Positions 24,079 to 43,000 of a stretch of 64,000 nucleotides of DNA are shown piece by piece. How positions within the stretch are numbered: the stretch's first letter is position 1; the number at the start of each line of letters is the position of its first letter. The notes beneath the pieces are model-generated. The model was not told where the DNA came from, made no database searches, and saw only the letters and a list, made by a program, of their open reading frames with translations. The translations under genes were made by a program, and so were the position numbers. Origin of the DNA: Oenanthe sinensis (taxonomy: Eukaryota > Streptophyta > Magnoliopsida > Apiales > Apiaceae); contig CM053803.1 in assembly GCA_028671895.1 (NCBI GenBank), positions 47,552,786 to 47,616,785 of the forward strand. The letters run 5' to 3'.

Positions 24079-27000
24079 ATGGGTAGTCACGAGGGCTTGA
24101 CTCAGCCAAATGTGTTTTATCCTAATGGCCTTTTACCGGATGAGGCAGCTTCCGTGACGAGAGTACTTGATTTGGAGAGATGGTTGATAGCTGAAGAGAG
24201 GATTGCTGAGCTGATTGGCAGCATTCAGCCAAACAAACCATCAGAAGACAAAAGAAATGCTGTTGCTAACTACATGCAACAGCTTATTACAAAGTGTTTC
24301 TCATGTGAGGTGTGGATTTTTCACTATTTTCAATATCTCCTTTCTCCAATTCCGAAGCAGTTAGGCATTGTTCTCTCTATGCTTGTGCATATTTAATTTG
24401 CAGAATATTTTGTTCATTTGTTGTTTGTAAGACTTGATATCTTGTTTCATACTTTCACTATATTTTCCCTGTCTTTGTTTAAATTTTATGTGAAATAGTT
24501 TGCTTATTTGGATGGTTTTTCTGCATTGTGCATATAACCTGTTTAATTGTTATATACTCCCTTTCTCTCAGACAAGTTTCCTCCAAAATCAAATCTGACT
24601 GTACTACCTTATTTTGATAAATACTTTGTGGACCCGATCATTTATATTAGTTATAAATAGAGGATATATGAAAGAAATATGAAGTTTGTCAGCTAACCTT
24701 TTCCTCTTGAATTTTGTGCTTATGTGGGAGGGCATCATGAAGGTGTTCAATGCTTTTATAAGTCAACAATATTATTGAAAATTTGATCTTTCTTCAACAC
24801 TTAAGAAATGGTTTGGCTAGGACTAAGAATAAGCTTTCTTCAAAAACATACACTAGAGTGAGCAGATAGACAATGTACATAGCTGGGTCGTATAGACCTT
24901 ATAGTTGTATATATCTTGAGGATTAATTTTTTCGAAGAAAATTTATATATTGGGTTATTCTTTTTCAATTGGTCATTTTTTGGTGAATAGCAGTCAATTT
25001 ATGTTTTATCCTGATTGATGTCATGTTGGATGAGATGCACCAAGCTGTTTGTTTTGAAATTTTCATAGTTAAAGCAGCAAATTAAGTAAAATGTTTGCAG
25101 ATTGTTTCACTCCTTTGCTCTGTGGTGAGGATTTTATTTTCACTTTATTGGTAATATATTGTAGGTATTTACTTTTGGATCGGTTCCCCTCAAGACTTAC
25201 CTTCCCGATGGAGATATTGATTTAACTGCATTCAGCAAGAATCTAGATCTAAAGGACTCCTGGGCTGCTGAGGTTCGTGATATGCTTCAGAATGAGGAGA
25301 AGAACGGTAATGCTGAATTTTGCGTGAAAGAGGTTCAGTACATTCAGGCAGAGGTTGGTCAAATAAGAAACTTTTGTATACTCATGTATGAAGACTTGCA
25401 TCTTCCATTAGCATTTTCAGCTTGAATGTCAAAATTTTCAAGTCCAAAGAAGTCTGTAGATGAATTAGCTCGATATTTAGTTTCAATGTCAGGTTTTGCC
25501 ACATGTTTTTCTTCGGTAGAGGTCTCCGATTGGAGTCCGTCCAACATTTCGAATATATTTGAAACCTATGAAATCAATATATTTCCATGTTAACTTTTAC
25601 TAATATTTGAGTGGATATAACAATACCAATGTGATACAAGAAGGTTTACCTCTCACAGATCTCTTAAACATCATTTTGCATTAAATTTAAGAACATACTC
25701 TGAAATTGAGTCATGGATTTTTTAGATGCATTCTGTTCAGTAAATAACACTATCCGTGCAATTCTGTTGATGATTTATTTATACGTATATAAATAATTGG
25801 CAGGTCAAACTTATAAAATGCCTTGTAGAAAATATTGTTGTGGACATATCTTTCAATCAGCTTGGTGGTTTATGTACACTTTGCTTCCTCGAGGAGGTAA
25901 GACTGTCACCTCTAAACAATGCTTTTAAGTAAACAGATGCATAGTGTTTGATGTTTTTGTATTACTGTGGTGGCTTCCTGACATAGTTCTCATTTTTTAA
26001 GGTTGACAGTTTGATAAACCAAAATCATCTGTTCAAGCGCAGTATCATATTGATAAAAGCTTGGTGTTACTATGAGAGCCGAATACTCGGGGCTCATCAT
26101 GGACTAATTTCAACTTATGCTTTGGAAACACTAGTGTTGTACATATTTCATGTTTACAACAGTAACTTTACAGGACCACTTGAGGTAATTGTAGTAAAGA
26201 TTGCAGTTCTTTAGTAGTTTTGCTTTACCATTCTGAAAGAAAACTTACTTGACAATGAACCTGTAGGTACTTTATCGTTTTCTGGAGTTCTTTAGTAAAT
26301 TTGACTGGGAGCACTTTTGTGTTAGTCTCTGGGGTCCAGTTCCAATTGTTTCACTCCCTGAAGTAATAGGTAAAGATGTTACTATAACATGATACTTATT
26401 GAGTAACTGTATGACATGGTGAGTACATTCTATGTTTTTAAGAATATAGTTGCCTCTGATGTTTTCTTTTGATGAATTTCTTACAGCTGATCCTCCTCGA
26501 AAAGATGGTGGAAATTTATTACTCAACAAATTATTTCTCCGTGCTTGCAGCACTGTATACTCTGTTTTTCCTGGAGGTCAAGAAAACAATGAGCTACCCT
26601 TCATTCCTAAACATTTTAATGTTATCGATCCTTTACGTGCAAATAATAACCTTGGGCGTAGTGTTAGTAAAGGTATTTATATTTCTAACTCGAGATATAA
26701 TTGCTAGAGCGTTTTTTATTACTGCATGCATGTGTGCGCGTGCGAGCCTGCGTGTGCAATTGGGTATTAATAAAATTTCTTGCAAAAAGGTTCCACTTGT
26801 ATCAGTTTTTTATATTTTGGCGAGGTATTGAAAATTGTGGCCAATTGAGAAATCGTTGTACTGCTGACCGTGTTACCAACTTAACATAATGTAGTAGCCA
26901 AAGCATACCTGCTGATCTTGGTGTTCTCTCAAGGTTCTGCCCATTGTGTAAAGTATTGAGTTCGATATGCTTGTTGGTTGTCAAAATTGATCACTCCTTG

Positions 27001-30000
27001 TCTAAATCGTGAATTTTAGATGCACAATATGTGTTGATACTGAATGCATGAGTTTAGAAGTTAGTTTTTGTTTTTGTTTATCCATTTTCATATATCAGCT
27101 ATTTAAGTAAGCAAAAGCTGAGTTAAGGTTATGTAGCAGGATTAAGGTTTATTAAGCCAGCCATAAAAACTGTTGCTCAATTATTTTGTTTGTACCTTGT
27201 ATTGAACTGAAAGTTGGACTTCATGCATGTTATGTTATACATGTTTCTTGATGAGCACTATGTCAGTAAAAAATACTTGTATCTGTTGCCAAGTGAGCTG
27301 TTTCTTCGTATTTTTGACAGGTAATTTCTTTAGGATTCGTAGTGCCTTCGCTTTTGGGGCCGAAAAACTAGCAAGATTGCTTGATTGCCCTAGGGAGAAT
27401 GTAATTGCAGAAGTCAATCAGTTTTTTCTAAATACATGGGATAGACATGGCAAAGGCCAGCGGCCTGATGCACTGGGTTCTGGTCTTCGTAGTCTACAAC
27501 CTCCTAATCTGAATCAGGTTAATGGGTCTAGTGATGTTACAAATCCTTTAAACAGCAAAAAACTTCAATATGCGGGGCGTGAAGTTAAGCTTCAGAAAAG
27601 TTCTCATTCTTCTAATAGCATTCTTCAACAGAAAGGAAATCAACTCTTCAAGGCGAACTCTAGGACGATTAATAATACTGCTGGGTTACAGAGCCAGAAG
27701 ACATCTGCTGACTTAACTTGCTCAGTGGCACCCAATCAGAACCATCACACACCACCAGAGTACAATGGTAAACATAATGCACATATAGACAATGGGAGAA
27801 ATAAGAAACTGGATCACATGGGAAACAAAATGAATTCAAGGTATCAGTATGAAGGGACAAACTCAACCACAGAGCGTATAGGAAGAGAGAATGAAAGTTT
27901 ATATCGATCCAGGCATAACAGAACATCAGAAACAATAAAAGAGCAAGCTCCTGCATCAAGATTAGATTATGGCAGGAAAAATTCTAGTCATGAAGCCTCA
28001 GTTGACAACAGTGCAAGATCCAGTACTTCCATTTCTTCAAACACTGCCCCAAGTAGATATTGCAATCAATCTGCTTCAAATGCCAGGGAAGAAGATGAAA
28101 ACTCTGCTACTGAAACACTGCAATTGCATCAGGAAGAACAAGATCTTGTAAACATGATGGCATCCTCGAGGGTTCATAGTTTTGAGGGACATTATCAGAT
28201 GCCAATAAAGTTTGCTTCGTCTCATTTGCCTGTTCCATTTTCACCTTCGTATTTAGCTTCAATGGGATATACTAATAGAATCCCTAGTGGCATGGGTCCA
28301 AATGGCTTTAATCCATATGAGATGCCTTGGGCATTGCATGCACACTATTCTCAAGGTTTAGCGTCTATGCCTCAATTTACTTCAAGTGTAAGAACGGCTT
28401 CACATCATCAAGAGGAGATAGTTGAACCAATTGAGGATTATTTGACATACAGGGACATTCGTAACAATGATGTTGATCATGGTCAGTGGTCTGAGCAGAA
28501 TGAAAATTCTGTCCAAGGATGTGACCCTGATGATGAGAGTCTCCAAGTGCGTCAGGTGGAAAATAAGAAACCGCTATTTTCTGAAGGGTCTACGGCTGTT
28601 AATGCAACACACCTTCCAAGATCTGAAAATTATTTAATGGAAGGCCACGCGTCAATATACGAGGACAGAAGTTCAATGGAAAATTTAGGTGATAATCATC
28701 GACATCATAGACGAAGTGAGGTTTATTCTTCAAGCCATGGCTCTCTGCCTGCCGTTCGTACGACTTCATCAAGATCTAAACTATCTTCTGAAGGTTCATG
28801 TGACGGGTCATCTTTGAAGAGTTCTAGGTCTGTAAGGGAAATGCGCGAAAGGGTGGACAGGAAATCTGTTCAACTTGTTGAACATTCTCATATTTATAAG
28901 AATGGATTGCAACACGAAAACGATTCCACCGACGTTCTTCCTCGGGCTGCTGATGACAGTCGAGATTGGATCCCGTTGTCAACTGTTGATTCTGAAGTTG
29001 TAGAGGACATGGTACCTAGGAATGTTGCTCCTTTTCTCCGGTTCCATCAAATACCTAGTTATGGAACAGCACAGTTGAGTGGGGCGAATTCTGTTACCCC
29101 AATTCCTGTACTTGATGAATCATGGCAAAGGACATCTGATAACAATGGTTCTCTGCCTTTTGCATTTTATCCTGCAGGACCACCTGTACCTTTTGTAACT
29201 ATGCTTCCATTCTATGGCTTTCCATCTGAGACGGAAGCCCCAGATGGATCTGGAAATCATTTTGAGAGGGACAAAGAATTCGATTCATCCCACATTAATC
29301 AATCTGGTCAAAGGTTGACCGAAAACCTTGATCATATACAAAATTCTGGTCAATCAAATAGGAAGTGGGCCACCTCAGAAGAGCTTTCTCCCGAGAAGTC
29401 TGATTTCCTGAATGGTGACTTAATTAGCCACTTGCACAATCTCCAGTATGGACGTTCCTGCCAGAGTCCATCTGACCAGGAACCCGTGCATTGTCCTCCA
29501 CCAGTTGTACCTCCGATGTATGTTCAGGGCCAGATGCCATCAGATGGCCCTGGAAGACCTCTATCTGCTAATGCCAGCCTTTTCACTCAGCTTATGGGTT
29601 ATGGTCCTGGTACTGTTCATGTACCACCTCTCCAACCTGGTCCTAATCGACATGGAGATGCTTATCAAACTTCCGGGGATGAAATACCTAGATATCGTGC
29701 TGGAACTGGAACATACCTTCCTAATATGGTAATCTAGCTTTTTTGAGTAAAAAAGTTGTTTCAAATGCATTTTACATGTTATCTGAATCAACATCAAACA
29801 AATTTTAAATGGATGTAGCATTTAAAATTATGGATAAAATATATGAATTGCTTACACCCATTTTAAGGCTATATATGGTTCGTGGATGCTTATAAGGTAT
29901 TCATTCATGTTCTTCTCTTGATTCTTTAGTTCTGCATTTAGTTTTAAGTGACCGTGTGCACTATTGCATGTTATATCGTAACATCGTTACTTACTAAGTA

Positions 30001-31472
30001 ATTTTTTTACTATGCCTATTAGACCATATTTGGTGCAATGATATTTTCTTAAAATCCTGGTTACAAGCTTCATCCTGCACGGATTATTACGAAGACTACA
30101 CCAGCAGTTCACAAACATGCTACTGCATACTTCCACGAAACTAATGAACCCAAACAAAAGTTTATTCACGTTATCTTCATATGTATGGCTGATGAAATTC
30201 GGGCTACCTAACATAGTTCGATACCTTTCGAGGAATTTATTGTTCCATAGCGTTCCAGATGAAGAGGTTACTTACATTGGGCCATTGGCTAACTTGTCAC
30301 CTTGTTGCTACTGTAGTATTGTTTTCAATGTTTGGTTGAACTTCAATATTTCGTGTTGTATCCTTGGTGTGTTTACTATATTTGTTCCTACTTCCCACAG
30401 AAAGTTCCATTGGACCGACAGTCTTTTAAGGCCAGGAACAACAAAGGGAATTATAGCAATGATCGCAAGAATCAAAATGCTGATAGAGACCCAAACTGGA
30501 GTCTTGACTCAAAACAACAATTTGCTGGTCGTGGCCAAAGTCGAAACCAAGCTGAGATGTCAAACACAAGAATAGATCGACATGTTGCCAACAACAGTCG
30601 ACCTGATAAGAAGTTGTATACAGTTAACCCTTATTCAATGCGTTCAAACCATCTACAGAATGGCCAAATCAGCTCTTCAAAATCATTTGTTCAAGCTTCT
30701 AACAATGTACCATATGGCATGTATCCTGTGCCAGTAATTAATCCAAATGGAGCTGCTCCCTCAGGGACCACCGTTCCTTCTGTTGTTATGTTATACCCTT
30801 ATGAACAAAACATGGGCAGTGATTCTCCTGCTGAACGACAACTCAAGTTTGGTTCTATTGCACCTATGCACTTCTCTAATCTAAACGATGCGGCACAGAT
30901 TGGTAGAAGTTCATCCAAGGACGCCAGACAGCAGCGGAATTTTCCAGTAGGTTCTGGCCATTCTTCACCAGATTTACCCACTTCACCGATGCATCACAGG
31001 TAAAATGTTTGCTGCATTTGGATCTACTACTCTAAAGAATTCAAACGATTTTATTTTAGTTTCCATGTCTTATAGAATAATTGATTTAACTGTATTTTGT
31101 TGCAAGGCTGCTTAATTTTTCCATACTGTGCTTTTGAAATTTTATGAATGAAGTTGACCACAGCGAAACTAAACCCTCTCACTTAAATACAAATAAACTT
31201 TTACTAGATCTCCAAGGCTTAGCCTGGCAGATGCCCCTCTCCTCTTGGTAATAAGCGGTCAAGGGTCTAACTTCCGATAGAGGCATGTGTGCATGATTAT
31301 TTTTTAATGTCTGTGATTGACCATAACAAAACAAAAAAAAAAGAGAAGAAGAAACACTTTTAATAGCATCTTTTATCAATTAATCTTTGGCGACGAACTC
31401 TAATGTTATCAGTTGGTGTTTGCTTTAAATGACTTGATTTTGTATTTTTTTTGGTTCAACAGGGAAGTATGA
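24079..31472 (+). CDS. Nucleotidyltransferase / PAP-OAS1 substrate-binding superfamily protein
   Basis: Spliced CDS: 24079-24309, 25165-25353, 25804-25896, 26002-26184, 26267-26369, 26487-26672, 27321-29728, 30401-30999 and 31463-31472, about 1333 residues. All introns are GT-AG and phases agree. Without the last intron it ends at a stop at 31001-31003 after two fewer residues. Residues 78-97 hold the nucleotidyltransferase signature with GS at 82-83 and acidic residues at 92, 94 and 96 (DGDIDL); a third carboxylate is D154. A PAP/OAS1-like helical region follows (residues about 160-330), then a long Ser/Asn/Gly-rich, probably disordered tail. It resembles the Arabidopsis At3g51620/At3g61690 group of putative terminal nucleotidyltransferases. 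The substrate is not known to me. A likely 5' UTR intron spans 23493-24017. Confidence 0.88.
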
Positions 31473-32110
31473 ATATAATCCCAGATCAAGAATGCAAAAG
31501 CACCAGTGGAGTGATGCATCCTTTCCTCCTCTTTAAAGATGAACCAGAAAGATGATGATGACGGTAAAATATCACAGTACCATTATCTATAGACATACTC
31601 AGTTATCCACTGATGTTATGTTTTTGACCTTAGAAGCTTGAGTGGTCTGTGTTCCGAGTTAGCAAACATGTTTTGAAACTGCTATAGTTGTGTTCATCGG
31701 CAGCAGGAGTCCTTCCACTCTGACAAGGTGGTTATAAGGAGATTGAAAGTCCACTGGGATCTTTTATGGAGGGGAGGTGGGGGGTTGCCCTTTTCAAGGA
31801 GGAAGAGAGGGGTTGTTCCTTTTAAGTTTTATACTTCCGTATTTTTAAATGTTTTAGAGATTCTCTCTGGAGATCATTTTGTTTACTTCTGTATATAACA
31901 CATACAATGTAGTCCAGAACAATTACTATATATTAGTTAAATATATAATTTTAGATGACTTTAGTTTGGTGAATTCGTGTTAACAACTAAATTCGCTTTT
32001 GGCTGCCCTTTCTTTTTAGCAAATGTAGTATTCTATGGTTTATACTTGGTTGACATGTTTCACCTGGTCACAGCTTTAACAGCAACAATGTGATATTTAT
32101 ACACTGCAGT

Positions 32111-32824
32111 TAGCCTGGCAATTTGACGACACGAAAAAAATGGATATGGATATGGATTTTGATTTTCGATATACGAAACACGAAAGTACATGAACACGAA
32201 ATTATATGATAAATTTAAATTTAGTATCTGATGTGGGTTTTCATTTTGGATACACGAAAGTACGCGAAATATTTTATATATAATTTTTATTTTTACATAA
32301 TAATATATATTATATCATAATATATAATATATACATAATATATAATATATATACATAATATATATTTTTTAAAACATATATTATAACAATTTTAAAGAAT
32401 GGGTAACTGGGTAAATGAGAAGTCAATGATCAATATAAAGTCACGGAATCTGATTTAAGAGCTTGAACTTTGTCTTAATTTGATTGTACTCTTAATCTTT
32501 CTTTAAGCTGCATGAGAACTTTGACCGATTTGTTTGTTAAAACTTAAGAGTTATGACTTCCTTTTATTTTGAAGTTTTACTTTTAAACTTGTTTAATTCA
32601 CTCATTTTATGTATTCATTTATATTTTGTGTATATTTAGTGTATTCGGGTACAATCGTTTCGTGTTATTTCGGGTTGTTTCGTGTAAACGGAAAGTACAC
32701 GAAATGGTTTCGGGTTGGTTTTAGTTTTAGTTTTAGCTACGAGTACACGAAATGGCTTCGGGTTGGTTTTGGTTTTAGATACGAGTACACGAAAGTATAC
32801 GAAACGACACGATTGCCCGGTCTA
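32111..32824. mobile_element. Non-autonomous hAT-like element
   Basis: 714 bp with inverted ends TAGCCTGGCAATTTGACGAC and, from the right end reversed, TAGACCGGGCAATCGTGTCG. It is flanked by 8-bp direct repeats ACTGCAGT (32103-32110) and ATTGCAGT (32825-32832), one mismatch. The 8-bp duplication is the hAT signature. Subterminal regions contain repeated ACGAAA/TTCGTGT words, and on the right ACGAGTACACGAAATGG-like units occur in tandem at about 32690-32800. No transposase is visible. Confidence 0.85.
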
Positions 32825-33410
32825 ATTGCAGTCGATAAATGGGACCTGATAATATTGCTAGGGTTTATTTATCAAATCGAGTCGGAGTGTGCAGTAGACA
32901 TTTCACATTTTGTTAATATTGCCAGCTTGTTATTGAACTGCAGTTGCAGTCTTTTGACAGGTTACTTCAATTTTCTAACAACTATGATTTAAACTTGAAA
33001 ATATTGGGCATAGCTTTACTTTTAAATATAATTTTTTTGATGCAGACTGATAAAAGCTACATTAGACGAATTACTTGTAAACCTTGTGTCTTTACAGATT
33101 GCTCATAAAATTGAGTAAATTTTGCATTTGTACACCCATTATAATTTCATGACTAACTGTTAGGTTGTTTAGACGACTTAATATTCAACTGTTAGGCTCC
33201 TCTAAACAACTTATAAATGGAGAAGCGTCCTCAAGAAAAAGAATGCATGGAGTATCAATACAATGACAGGATTTATTCGAAATCAGCAACCGAAGATAAA
33301 CAAAAACTGTACAACGTAATATATTTAGGCTAGACAAAGATTTTGGCGATCCAGGGCCTAAAAGATGCAGATTCGAGTGGGATAAGCATAGATTGGTTGA
33401 GGACCAAGTA

Positions 33411-39254
<5,844 letters not shown>

Positions 39255-39405
39255 AATGCTTCTGGGCTTTGATCACAAAAGAAGAACTTGAACAAGCAAA
39301 TTAAGGAAACTTATAATTATAAAGAGCCTGATATAGTATGTAGCAAGAGAGAAATCGAAGAAGACAAGAAAGAGAAAGGGAGAGAAGCAGTGGATGCAAG
39401 GGGTT

Positions 39406-39414
39406 GTATTTATA
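39406..39414 (-). promoter_or_regulatory. TATA box of the TPP gene
   Basis: TATAAATAC on the minus strand, about 150 bp upstream of the ATG at 39254. A CT/GA-rich leader follows (39360-39385), typical of plant 5' UTRs. The repeat at 39427-40071 begins about a dozen bases further upstream. Confidence 0.65.
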
Positions 39415-39426
39415 GATGGAGAGTGA

Positions 39427-40071
39427 GGGCCCGGTATGGGTCCCTAAAATAATAAATCGGGGCCCTTTTAAAAAATTATGATAGTAATTTTATTAAATAA
39501 TTCATTGTTTCAGCGTCTACAATTTTATTAATAAAATTAAAAATAAACTCTACAAGCAATTTATAATTCCAAATATTATTACATAATCTAAAAATTCATA
39601 AAAAATGAGTTTTACGAGATACGAAATTTTTAATAATAACATTAGTATCAATATATCTCAAAAATCTCTCCTCAATTGATAAAAATGCAAGACCATTCAA
39701 CCGTTATAGTGACATTGATGACTTCGATTAGGTTTTTATTAACTTTAATTTAAAGTAGCTTTGGTTTTTGAGAAATATTAATTTTTTTGATGTGTTTAAT
39801 GACGATGAAGATAATTTTGATGATAAAAAGAGTAAGATCTAGAGAGAAAAGAGAAGAAATTGAGAGATTTAATTAATTTTGGTATAGATCGGGAATAAAG
39901 ACCGCTGACCAAAGTACAATGAAAGAATTTCTTTTTTCATTTTCTTTATATTAATTTTTCCTTGATTTTATTTTTAAAATAAATTCCGTACAATATTAAA
40001 ACTTTAAAAAAATCGAGCCCCTTCTGATTTTGAGCCCTTTGTCATTGGCCCTACAAACCACCCTCATAACC
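39427..40071. repeat. Inverted-ended repeat next to the TPP promoter
   Basis: Left end GGGTCCCTAAAATAATAAAT with GGGGCCC, and right end ATCGAGCCCC with TTTTGAGCCCTTTGTC, are imperfectly inverted relative to each other around an AT-rich core. This looks like a degraded DNA transposon, but target duplications are unclear and no transposase is present. Confidence 0.4.
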
Positions 40072-43000
40072 GCCTGCCTAGTGCCTAGCCTTTATTGATT
40101 CTTCTCAATTTCTGTTCAGATTTACACTTCACATTATTAGTACCCTGTAGTTGATAACCAGCCAGTGATTAATATCAATACTTTATACGTACTCATCTAA
40201 AATATACATTCCTTTCGTTCCATTTTATTTGTCCACGCATAAAATTTAACAAAACTAACTCTTAACTTATTCATGAAAAAAAAACTCTTAACTTACCATA
40301 TTTAGTGAATGTAGACAATATTTCTGAGACCAAACAAATAAGAAAATGAGGCAAAAAAATTGGTATAGATGGAGTACTAAAATATTAATTATGTTCTGTT
40401 AGCTATTTTTTGATTAATTTTTTTAATATATTATATGAGTTATATTTTAATCTCAGTAAATCTGTTTTATATTGTTGAAGTGTGAAAATCTGTATATATA
40501 TCACGGTATATGTGTAACAAATATAAAAAGGGCAAGTAATGCGTGTGTAATGGATAACTTGTATAACATATGCAAAGTGGTACTTATATTCTTATAACAG
40601 TATAACCATCGAACCATGCAAGGTATCATCTGTAACATTTTTTTGTAACTAAAGATTATGATGATCTATTCTAAAAAATAAAGATTATAATGATATCCGT
40701 CCCATTTTACTTACAATATTTTTAGGACAAATAAATAAAAAATGAGAGAGAGAAAAAAGAGACCGAGGGAGGAAGTATTTTATAAAGAGAAATAATTTTA
40801 TTGTGGGATGATGTACAGTTTACGAGGGCATAGTCGTAAATCATGAACGTGTTATCTGTCCCATAATATTACACACGCTGTCGACACAATAATGGTAGAA
40901 AAATGTCAAAGACCCGAAAAATTGTTCAAAATACTGAGTTGTTACGTGTATAATTGATAATTTTTTTATAATAATATGAATTACTATCGGATCTTTCAAA
41001 TCTTGTGCTCAATGCTCATATTCGGATGAATTTCCTTTTATTTGTTTATTTATATCCTCGTTAATAACAAATTTAATAAACTAATACTATAATTACATTA
41101 TATATGCTATAAATAAACTAATACTCATATATAAATATAAGTATGGTTATGCAAGAGTCACGCAGCTTCTTTTGCATCATTGTATGTAGTTACTAGTTAC
41201 TGAACATTATGCGCATATTGGATACATGATCAAGAAAGATGGTAGTTACTACTTAATACATGAGTAGTATATAGTTAATTAGGTAAGGTTATTGACTAAT
41301 TAAACTTAAATTATTTTAACAAGATTTGGTGTACAAGTCAGTGGCCAATTTTCAGCGCTATAATTGTCGTAAATTTGTGTACGTCCATTCCACGTTTGCA
41401 GAATGAGACAGACGCTCATTCACCTTTATAATATTATCAATTGCTAAAATGTAAAGATATATTTTATAAATGTTGTGTGACAGGTGGTCCGTTCCATTAT
41501 TAATTTTTAATTAATATTCAAGAAATTTTATAATTATTATTAATACACTTACGAATTACGTATAGTTTGGTATTTTACCCTTTCCGATTCAATTCATAAT
41601 CATGCAAATATAATATCATATAAAGCTTTGTAATATATACTGTATATTCTTAAAGCTTGATACATTCTAAGAGTTGCATAGCAATTAGCGGAATATGTAG
41701 TTACTAGTTAATCTGCCACTGCAGATTCCATATGCACGGAGACTCCGTTCACTTATATGGAATGGAACGAGGGAAGAATAAAATTAAATGTATACTCTTT
41801 ATTGGATGATATTAAGGAAAATATTTATAATTTGTATTCATTCTTTCATTTAATTCCAAACTATTTAAACTAGAATTTTAACTCACATGTTTTGAAAAAA
41901 ATGCTACATTCCATTTTATCACTATTTTCCTTACAATTCTCATCATAACAAATTTAAACTCCCTCATGTTTATTCATAATTTACTCATACATTCTTCTTT
42001 TTACATAAAATTTGTTTATAATTTTTCATTACATTCATTTCTCATTTCATTCTCACCAAGTGAACACAACCGTAGTACCTGAGGTCATGCAGTGTTTGGT
42101 TGAAATCGGGTTGAAAATTGAAATTGAGTTAAATTGAAATCGAATACAGTATGATTGTATTCGATTCAAATTTATAATTATTCATTCAGATTCGATTCGA
42201 AATTCAAATTAAAATATTAACATTTTATTCAAATTCGACTCGAATTTTAATATCAACATTCGTATTTAATTTGACTAGACTCGATTAAATCTTCAAACTA
42301 CTCGAAATAAATATGACCAAATATCATATTGGTAATCCGACTCGATATTCATTCAAATTATAAAATTAAATTCAAATTCGCTTAATTTTTGTACGAATAT
42401 GAAATATATTCGTTAATTTTTAACGAATCAAATCCTACTCGAATTCGTTTTCAGTCTAGCCGGGCGGTGCAAGTGTGCAACTGATCAGCAATCATATATA
42501 TGTCAAGAGACCCGCGAAGCCATCAAGCCTATGAAGTCGATGGTTACAAGGAGGGACCACGCTGGGGTAGCGCGGGGTGAGCGTCCGCACAGGACTCCAA
42601 AAATTTAGGACCCCTAATGTATATCATTTTTATATAAAATTGCTTTGGTGACAATTGAAAGTAATCTTTTGGGTGAAGTTGACATGAAAGTGTTATAAAT
42701 AATTTTGTCAAAAACATGCAAACAGAAGAACATCTCTTTTTAAGTACGTTTGTTAGACTTTATTTTTTGTTTACAGTATTTTTCGGTAGTTTATTTTATT
42801 TTAAATATATAGTTTAATAATTTTAATGTATATCGAAATATATAGGAAGGACTCAATTTTAAAATCTTGCACATGACCCCGGAAATGTGTGCTACGTTAC
42901 CAGCTGTGCAAATAGTAAGTGAACCTCCTCGGCAAATATAGTAGTAATGAATAATGATGCAACAGGAGATCCTCTTTAATATTTGACTTTTTATTCCTCC

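Noticed and set aside
30117..30575. Separate small gene between the last large exons of the nucleotidyltransferase
   Set aside because: It overlaps intron sequence and the next exon in another frame; the splice junctions at 29728 and 30401 explain the coding signal.
31179..31379. Minus-strand frame in the last intron of the nucleotidyltransferase gene
   Set aside because: No family resemblance; lies in a short GT-AG intron.
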